NCBI GenBank assembly: GCA_938029515.1
Contig: CALJAQ010000025.1
Location: forward strand, 1 to 10,799
DNA: 10,799 nucleotides
Direction of reading: 5' to 3'
From: an uncultured Nitrososphaerales archaeon
Lineage (GTDB): Archaea > Thermoproteota > Nitrososphaeria > Nitrososphaerales > JAAOZN01
This document shows, one piece after another, positions 6,282-10,799 of this stretch. Each line of letters opens with the position of its first letter. The stretch's first letter is position 1. The position numbers were made by a program, and so were the translations under genes. The notes under the pieces are model-generated. The model made no database searches. It was given only the letters and a program-made list of their open reading frames with translations, and was not told the DNA's origin.

Positions 6282-7346
6282 TTAGATGTTTAAGCCACCG
6301 CTTAAAGCCTTTGCCCTTCTATTCCTCTGAATGCTGGAGAGCTTGACTACTGTGTCGTAAGAGGTTTTATGCTTCGCTATAGGCTCTACTTCCACGTAAC
6401 CAGATTTCTCAGCAGACTCTAAAACGCTCTTACCCAGCTCAGTTCTAACAACAGATATCGTCCAGCCTTGTGCACCAGCCCCTCCAGCTGATATATCCGC
6501 AAATTCGGCTGAGAAGTCTCCGCAGTAGAAGCAACCCTTTCTTACATACTGTCTAGCATCCCTTAACCCTATTTCAGCAACCCTACCATCCTTGGTTTCA
6601 ATTATAATCTTCCCTTTGATATTCATCTTAGATATCTGATTAGGCTCTATGCCGAGCTCTCCACGAACCTTCTTATCTATCAGCCCACTTACCGTGTAGC
6701 TCTCGTGGCACATCAAGCCGATTGTGAAGACTACTGTGCCCACACTCTTCCTCAACTTATTATACTGCATCTTTCTAACCGCTTCAACCTCACAGCCTGT
6801 CCCAACGAAAGCTACTTTAATATTATTAGCACCCGCCTCACGCAGCAGCAGATTATTAGGGCTATAGGTGTAGCGTGTCCCAGCGGATGCAAGAACCTCA
6901 TCTCTTGTCCTCACAAATATAGGTTTAGCATCCCACCTTTCTGGGTTAAAGCCAGCTACAACAGCTGCGTCAATAACCTTATTCTCAAGCGCCCATATGA
7001 GCAGAGAAGACACTAACCCACCGTCTTGGCACACCTTAAGCACATCGGGAAGACGGCTTCTAGCAGCAAGGATATTCTGGTACACACCAAAGGCTTCACC
7101 TTCACCCCTTATTCGGTTAAAGAGCATCTTCTCAACCTCTTCCGCATTAAAGTTGTAGCGTGGGCAGGCTTTGAAGCAGACTCCGCAGTCTGTGCATTTA
7201 CCCACAAGCACAGGCAACGTCTCATCATAAAGATAGCTTAAAGCTGAGAGGGGGCAGACTGCAACACAGGAGCCGCAGCCGCAGCATTGGCCGCTATCAA
7301 CAACAGCGTGGTAGAACTCCTTAAATGTGGTCTTTGAAGTCGACAT
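6282..7346 (-). CDS. FrhB/FdhB family F420-interacting Fe-S flavoprotein (coenzyme F420 hydrogenase/dehydrogenase beta subunit-like)
   Basis: Family members bind FAD and Fe-S clusters and reduce or oxidise coenzyme F420 as partner of a hydrogenase, dehydrogenase or ferredoxin. The N-terminus has two complete [4Fe-4S] ferredoxin motifs, C21-x2-C24-x2-C27-x3-C31-P and C51-x2-C54-x2-C57-x3-C61-P. The FrhB domains follow: VCQDGGLVSSLLIWALENKV (105-124), AGTRYTYSPN (155-164), VAFVGTGCEVEAVRK (178-192), GLMCHES (210-216), and VRKGCFYCGDFSAEFADISAG (268-288) with the cluster-binding Cys pair. The length of 354 residues is normal. No hydrogenase or formate dehydrogenase catalytic subunit is next to it, so it probably acts alone, for example as a ferredoxin:F420 oxidoreductase; that assignment is inference. 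It has its own promoter and points convergently into the reductase pseudogene. Confidence 0.87.
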   Translation of the reverse strand: MSTSKTTFKEFYHAVVDSGQCCGCGSCVAVCPLSALSYLYDETLPVLVGKCTDCGVCFKACPRYNFNAEEVEKMLFNRIRGEGEAFGVYQNILAARSRLPDVLKVCQDGGLVSSLLIWALENKVIDAAVVAGFNPERWDAKPIFVRTRDEVLASAGTRYTYSPNNLLLREAGANNIKVAFVGTGCEVEAVRKMQYNKLRKSVGTVVFTIGLMCHESYTVSGLIDKKVRGELGIEPNQISKMNIKGKIIIETKDGRVAEIGLRDARQYVRKGCFYCGDFSAEFADISAGGAGAQGWTISVVRTELGKSVLESAEKSGYVEVEPIAKHKTSYDTVVKLSSIQRNRRAKALSGGLNI

Positions 7347-7372
7347 TCTAAGAATAATATGTTATCATGTGC

Positions 7373-7381
7373 CATTTAAGC
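7373..7381 (-). promoter_or_regulatory. TATA box for the FrhB-family gene
   Basis: On the minus strand the bases read GCTTAAATG, centred about 31 nt before the ATG at 7346. A second AT-rich patch closer to the start (7355-7363) is too near to serve as box A. Confidence 0.45.
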
Positions 7382-7392
7382 TTATTTAAGCA

Positions 7393-8358
7393 CTACACCC
7401 GCTGGGCAAGTCTAAAAGTGGTCTGCTCCACTTCTTGTATTAGAGTTGAGTCAGAAGGGGGAAAAGAAGCTGTTCTTAAAGTACCTTTGCTAAGCACACC
7501 TTTACCCTCTAAATCCTCGATAAATCTGTGGAGTCTAACCTTTGGTAGCCGCTTCAACCAACTTCTGTAGACGCGCCTAAGCGCGTCAACGATAAGATAC
7601 CCTAGGTAGATGTATGCGTCAACAACCATATTTGACTCAAGCAGATACAAGGCCTTCTTCGAAGCAAGGATATGAAGCGACGACTCTAAACCGCAGCCCC
7701 CTAAGATCCCTAAAGCCTCAGCCTCATAGACCGTAGACAGAAAGTCTAGCCTCCTCTTAACGCTCGTTGCCGTAGCTTCTGCAAACCCCAGCGCTGAACC
7801 GAGAGTCTCTGAGTAAGAGCTCACATGTGATCTAAACTGACCTAACAGATGTGAAGGGCGAGGTTTATCACCAGCAGCCCATGTTAGAACTTCAAGTAGG
7901 CTGTAGCCAGCTGATAGGAGCCAAAACCCCCCGCTCATGCTGCAGCCCTCTTTAAGCGCACGCTTAGCCAAACCGAGGTGGCCTACGGCGTTTGTAAGAG
8001 CCGAAGCGGCCAGATCCCTAGCCTCATTTAAAACCTGAGTTCTAGCTGAAGATGTTATCGAAGCTAAAAGGAGATTAGGGTCCTGTAAAATTACACATTC
8101 ACTTAGAGATGAAGCGAGCAGCCCGCTCATCTGCTTAGCTAAATGCCTCTCGTCAACATACATTATATCTACAATAAGTTGCTGCTCCACCCTCCTCTCA
8201 AAGAAGGGTTGACGATTTGAGATAACAAGCAAGTCAAGCTCACATACAGGGTAGTTGATGCCCTTAGCCCAGCATCCGACCACACCTATCGCTGACTCTT
8301 TATGCTCATCTAGAACCTTCTCCAACAGATCACTGTAGACACCCCTCCAACTACACAT
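7393..8358 (-). CDS. Nucleotidyltransferase-fold protein with HEPN-like helical C-terminal part
   Basis: Residues 24-47 read as a minimal nucleotidyltransferase core: IGVVGCWAKG (compare GSxAxG) followed by ELDLLVIS, with a third acidic residue at D64 (LIVDIMYVDE). The usual first metal-binding residue of the DxD pair is Glu (E40-L-D42), so activity is uncertain. The rest, to residue 321, is mostly helical. A segment SGGFWLLSAGYSLLEVLTWA followed by GDKPRPSHLLGQFRSH resembles the helical domains found behind kanamycin-type nucleotidyltransferases and HEPN proteins. The substrate is unknown, and no toxin-antitoxin partner gene lies beside it. It has a TATA-like element about 28 nt upstream of its ATG and is divergent from the ribosomal protein operon. 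Confidence 0.65.
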   Translation of the reverse strand: MCSWRGVYSDLLEKVLDEHKESAIGVVGCWAKGINYPVCELDLLVISNRQPFFERRVEQQLIVDIMYVDERHLAKQMSGLLASSLSECVILQDPNLLLASITSSARTQVLNEARDLAASALTNAVGHLGLAKRALKEGCSMSGGFWLLSAGYSLLEVLTWAAGDKPRPSHLLGQFRSHVSSYSETLGSALGFAEATATSVKRRLDFLSTVYEAEALGILGGCGLESSLHILASKKALYLLESNMVVDAYIYLGYLIVDALRRVYRSWLKRLPKVRLHRFIEDLEGKGVLSKGTLRTASFPPSDSTLIQEVEQTTFRLAQRV

Positions 8359-8382
8359 AGCAGAAAGAAATAAATACAGATG

Positions 8383-8390
8383 TTTTTAAG
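8383..8390 (-). promoter_or_regulatory. TATA-like element for the nucleotidyltransferase gene
   Basis: On the minus strand the bases read CTTAAAAA, centred about 28 nt before the ATG at 8358, consistent with a leaderless message. It sits in the same 103-base divergent gap as the promoter of the ribosomal protein operon. Confidence 0.45.
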
Positions 8391-8406
8391 TTAACCTGCG
8401 AAAAGT

Positions 8407-8414
8407 CTTTAAAG
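8407..8414 (+). promoter_or_regulatory. TATA box for the uS13-uS4-uS11 operon
   Basis: The bases read CTTTAAAG, 52 nt before the TTG start of uS13. A start site about 26 nt downstream would give a short leader of roughly 25 nt. The leader contains a weak GTGA pairing site nine bases before the start codon, unlike the leaderless genes around it. Confidence 0.45.
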
Positions 8415-8461
8415 GGTTGAGTAGAGCCATCTTACTAACATAAGCAAAGTGAGCATAAAGA

Positions 8462-8908
8462 TTGAGTGAATTCAAGCATATAGTCAGAGTTAAGGGTAAA
8501 GACCTCGAAGGGTCAAAGAAGCTGATAGCAGCGCTAGCAGACCTTAGAGGCGTAGGCTTGAACCTAGCATACGCCTTAGTTAACGCCTTAAGGCTTGACC
8601 CAAAGATGAGACTAGGCTTCCTCTCAGACGCTGAAATAAATGAAATAGAGAAAGGGTTGAGCGACCCAAGCAGAATAGGAATCCCAAGCTGGAAGCTTAA
8701 CAGAAGAAAGAGCGTAGATACAGGATTAAACTACCATCTTATAGGTGCTGATCTGGATCTGGCGGTAAAGAGTGATGTAGAGCGTGAGAAGATTGTTGGT
8801 AGCTGGAGAGGTATACGACACTCGTTAGGATTAAAGGTTAGGGGGCAGAGGACCCGCACAACAGGTAGAAAAGGCAGAACCATCGGTGTAAGAAAGTCAG
8901 CGTCGTGA
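8462..8908 (+). CDS. rps13: 30S ribosomal protein uS13 (S13P)
   Basis: This is a small-subunit protein in the head of the 30S particle that contacts the P-site tRNA and 5S/L5 bridge region. The 148-residue length is the archaeal form. FKHIVRVKGKDLEGSKK at the start, the helix-two-turn-helix segment LADLRGVGLNLAYALVNAL (residues 26-44), GIPSWKLNRRK, and the basic tail SLGLKVRGQRTRTTGRKGRT identify it. The start is TTG 8462; an in-frame stop six bases upstream rules out a longer protein. It is first in the S13-S4-S11 operon, with 7 bases to the next gene. Confidence 0.97.
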   Translation: MSEFKHIVRVKGKDLEGSKKLIAALADLRGVGLNLAYALVNALRLDPKMRLGFLSDAEINEIEKGLSDPSRIGIPSWKLNRRKSVDTGLNYHLIGADLDLAVKSDVEREKIVGSWRGIRHSLGLKVRGQRTRTTGRKGRTIGVRKSAS

Positions 8909-8910
8909 TC
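8905..8910 (+). promoter_or_regulatory. Shine-Dalgarno site for uS4
   Basis: GTGATC at the uS13 stop codon is complementary to the GAUCAC part of the archaeal 16S rRNA 3' end. It ends 5 bases before the ATG of uS4 and supports that start. Confidence 0.5.
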
Positions 8911-8915
8911 TGCGT

Positions 8916-9449
8916 ATGGGAGACCCTAAAAAACCTAGAAAGAAGTTCAGCAGACCTAGAACACCTTGGAGAGCAGACCTACTCTCCCAGGAACTATACC
9001 TACTTGGAGCCTATGGGTTGAGAAATAAGCGTGAATTATGGAAGGCGCAGACCGCTCTCTCCAACATACGTAAACAAGCAAGGACACTTCTAGCCGCGCC
9101 GCCAGAGATTAGAGCGAGAAGAGAAGCCATACTCTTAAACTCGCTGACGAAGAAAGGTATAGTGTCTAAAGACGCAACTCTAGACGACGTACTAAGCCTG
9201 ACGGTAGAAAACATTTTAGCAAGAAGGCTTCAAACCGTAGTGTGGAGAAAAGGTTTAGCCTCCACACCCTACCAAGCACGCCAACTCATAACACATAGAC
9301 ACATCGTAGTAGGAGATAGGGCCATTACAAAACCGAGCTACCTCGTATCGGCAGAAGAGGAGCCTAACGTAGGTTTTAGAGCCGACAGCGTTTATAAAGG
9401 CAGAATAACCCCAGCAACTCTAACATCAACCGCTAAGGAGGCTACCTAA
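8916..9449 (+). CDS. rps4: 30S ribosomal protein uS4 (S4P)
   Basis: This is a 16S rRNA-binding protein that initiates assembly of the 30S body. The 177-residue protein is the archaeal/eukaryotic S9-type S4. It begins MGDPKKPRKKFSRPRTPWRA, has the helical block LLGAYGLRNKRELWKAQ, and carries the S4 RNA-binding domain at about residues 103-160 (LARRLQTVVWRKGLASTPYQ, then ARQLITHRHIVVGDRAITKP). The start is ATG 8916, which has a good ribosome binding site in front. It lies between uS13 and uS11 in the usual archaeal order, and its stop is three bases before the uS11 start. Confidence 0.97.
   Translation: MGDPKKPRKKFSRPRTPWRADLLSQELYLLGAYGLRNKRELWKAQTALSNIRKQARTLLAAPPEIRARREAILLNSLTKKGIVSKDATLDDVLSLTVENILARRLQTVVWRKGLASTPYQARQLITHRHIVVGDRAITKPSYLVSAEEEPNVGFRADSVYKGRITPATLTSTAKEAT
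9434..9441 (+). promoter_or_regulatory. Shine-Dalgarno site for uS11
   Basis: TAAGGAGG lies inside the last codons of uS4 and ends 11 bases before the TTG at 9453. It decides the non-ATG start of uS11. Confidence 0.6.
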
Positions 9450-9452
9450 CAC

Positions 9453-9854
9453 TTGGCGCAGAAAGAAGAGCCGAGCAAATGGGGTATCGCCCACATTTAC
9501 AGCAGCTACAACAACACAATAGTCCACATAACAGATCTAAGCGGAGCCGAAACCATAGCATTCAGCTCAGGAGGAAGACATGTCAAAGCAGATCGATTCG
9601 AATCATCACCATACGCAGCTATGAAGTCAGCAGCAGCAGCAGCAGAAACCGCCAAAGCCAAAGGCGTAACCAACCTACACATCAAAGTCAGGGCTGTAGG
9701 AGGCACCGGCCCCAGAACACCAGGTCCAGGTGCGCAAGCAGCCATAAGGGCTTTGGCTAGAGCTGGTTTCAGAATTGGGCGAATAGAAGACGTTACCCCA
9801 ATCCCACATGACACTACGAGAAAGAAAGGTGGTAGAAGGGGTAGAAGGGCTTAG
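9453..9854 (+). CDS. rps11: 30S ribosomal protein uS11 (S11P)
   Basis: This is a platform protein of the 30S subunit near the E-site and the Shine-Dalgarno helix. The 133-residue protein shows [20 protein letters not shown] (residues 10-29), [16 protein letters not shown], a [20 protein letters not shown] block and the C-terminal [20 protein letters not shown] with its basic tail, all canonical for archaeal S11. The start is TTG 9453, backed by a strong ribosome binding site. A run of AGC/GCA triplets (about 9627-9645) encodes the SAAAAA helix and is ordinary coding sequence. It ends the operon; the RNA polymerase subunit D gene that follows S11 in many archaea is absent here. Confidence 0.97.
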   Translation: MAQKEEPSKWGIAHIYSSYNNTIVHITDLSGAETIAFSSGGRHVKADRFESSPYAAMKSAAAAAETAKAKGVTNLHIKVRAVGGTGPRTPGPGAQAAIRALARAGFRIGRIEDVTPIPHDTTRKKGGRRGRRA

Positions 9855-9875
9855 ATATATAGTGCTCATTCGTAA

Positions 9876-9884
9876 GATATTTAT
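9876..9884 (+). promoter_or_regulatory. TATA box for glmS
   Basis: The bases read GATATTTAT, centred about 29 nt before the ATG at 9909. This predicts an independent leaderless transcript for glmS rather than read-through from the ribosomal operon. Confidence 0.5.
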
Positions 9885-9908
9885 CTGGATAATCCTTTAG
9901 ATTGTTTA

Positions 9909-10799
9909 ATGTGTGGGATTATAGGTTGTGTTAGCGACGCTGATGTGTTAGAGATACTAATCGACGGTTTAAAAAGTATGGAGTATAGGGGGTATGATTC
10001 TGCTGGTGTAGGTGTGAACGCCGGAAACATCATCAGGGTTGTTAAAGTTGTAGGGCGAGTAGCCGAATTGGTCAAAAACCCGGATTTAAACGCTATATAT
10101 GGCAAGATAGGTTTAGCGCATACTAGATGGGCAACACACGGCGGAGTCACGCCAGAGAACGCCCACCCACATCTCTCTTGCGATGGAAGTATAGCGGTTG
10201 TGCATAATGGCATCATAGAAAACTATCAGCTACTTAAAAACAGACTAGAAAATAATGGGCATATATTCAGAAGCGCAACCGACACCGAAGTAATACCACA
10301 TTTAATAGAAGAAGAGTTGAAGACTCGTAAAAATCACAGAGACGCTGTGCTCGCTGCAGCGAATCTGTTAAAAGGTTCATACGCCTTTATCATCCTATTC
10401 AAAGACCTAGACGATAGATTATATGGTGTAAGAAAGGATGCGCCTCTAATAATAGGTCTAGGTAAGGGGAAAAATTTTCTGGCGAGCGATGTGCTCTCCT
10501 TCCTTAAACACACAAACGAAGCCATATTCTTGGATAACTTTGAAGTAGCCGAAGTTAGAAGAGATGGCTACACAATATGGAACTTTAGCGGCGAAGAGGT
10601 TTTACACTCAGCATCAACCTTAGCATGGTTGGGTATGAGCCTCCAAAAGAAGGAGTTCACACACTACACGTTAAAGGAGATCCACGAGCAGCGCGAAACC
10701 GTATCCAAAGCCTTCAACCAGGACTTAAACGAAGTTGACCGCTTCTGCCTAGCCCTACAGGAGGTGAATCGAATCTACATCATAGGGGCTGGAACGAGC
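9909..10799 (+). CDS. glmS: Glutamine--fructose-6-phosphate aminotransferase, N-terminal 297 codons (cut by window edge)
   Basis: The enzyme makes glucosamine 6-phosphate from fructose 6-phosphate and glutamine, the entry to UDP-GlcNAc and surface glycan synthesis. The N-terminal glutaminase domain is complete: the catalytic nucleophile is Cys2 (MCGIIGCVSD), followed by YRGYDSAGVGV (26-36), HTRWATHGGVTPENAHPH, VVHNGIIENYQLLK and SATDTEVIPHLIEEE. A linker with FTHYTLKEIHEQ follows, and the window ends in IIGAGTS, the first loop of the first SIS sugar-binding domain. About half of the usual 590-610 residues is present and the frame is still open at the last base. ATG 9909 is fixed by the need for Cys at position 2. 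It stands alone, 54 bases after uS11. Confidence 0.96.
   Translation, partial: MCGIIGCVSDADVLEILIDGLKSMEYRGYDSAGVGVNAGNIIRVVKVVGRVAELVKNPDLNAIYGKIGLAHTRWATHGGVTPENAHPHLSCDGSIAVVHNGIIENYQLLKNRLENNGHIFRSATDTEVIPHLIEEELKTRKNHRDAVLAAANLLKGSYAFIILFKDLDDRLYGVRKDAPLIIGLGKGKNFLASDVLSFLKHTNEAIFLDNFEVAEVRRDGYTIWNFSGEEVLHSASTLAWLGMSLQKKEFTHYTLKEIHEQRETVSKAFNQDLNEVDRFCLALQEVNRIYIIGAGTS

Noticed and set aside
9625..9646. AGC triplet repeat
   Set aside because: It encodes the conserved Ala-rich helix of uS11 in frame and is not a genuine microsatellite array.
9479..9869. Long open frames in the other frames of rps11 (9479-9760 +, 9506-9814 -, 9675-9869 -)
   Set aside because: They are overlaps of a certain ribosomal protein gene, with low-complexity Ser/Arg-rich translations and no motifs.
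1..10799. CRISPR arrays, insertion sequences, tRNA or rRNA genes, phage or defence islands
   Set aside because: I found no regularly spaced repeats, no transposase or integrase sequence, no paired terminal repeats and no convincing RNA gene fold by eye.

Overview
The window reads as chromosomal DNA of an archaeon, most likely a (thermophilic) member of the Thaumarchaeota/Aigarchaeota side of the TACK group. This assignment is by inference and has not been tested by a tree. Direct support comes from archaeal-type ribosomal proteins in the archaeal order uS13-uS4-uS11, TATA-like boxes about 25-32 nt before several start codons (leaderless mRNAs), frequent TTG starts, and coenzyme-F420-type redox proteins. 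I see no insertion sequence, CRISPR array, tRNA, rRNA or phage gene.

Layout. Bases 1-67 are the tail of a + strand gene, followed by a 41-residue C2H2 zinc-finger protein (117-242). Convergent to it is a small membrane protein ending in a zinc ribbon (244-561, -). Bases 562-1330 hold no intact gene, but do hold an apparent decayed coding region of unknown identity (about 906-1330) and a short Cys-cluster fragment. Next come an F420:NADP oxidoreductase-like protein and a MIP18/DUF59 Fe-S assembly protein (1332-2391, both -). A tight + strand cluster follows: acylphosphatase, an isocitrate/isopropylmalate dehydrogenase family enzyme and a DUF488 protein (2490-4244). Its last stop codon interlocks with that of a Tat-like, membrane-anchored DUF362 protein (4241-5269, -).

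Bases 5345-6256 carry a heavily broken but clearly recognisable thioredoxin-reductase-like ferredoxin-NADP reductase. It is followed by an intact FrhB-family protein with two [4Fe-4S] ferredoxin motifs (6282-7346, -), then a nucleotidyltransferase/HEPN-like fusion (7393-8358, -). The last part is the uS13-uS4-uS11 operon (8462-9854, +) and the first 297 codons of glmS (9909 to the window edge), which has its own promoter.

The main biological thread is redox carrier traffic. A ferredoxin-NADP reductase has died between genes whose relatives move electrons from ferredoxin-type clusters to F420 (FrhB) and from F420 to NADP (NpdG), and near an isocitrate dehydrogenase with NADP-type coenzyme residues. 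A switch from a direct ferredoxin-to-NADPH route to an F420-mediated route is a reasonable, untested inference. I did not find a convincing new defence or mobile system here.
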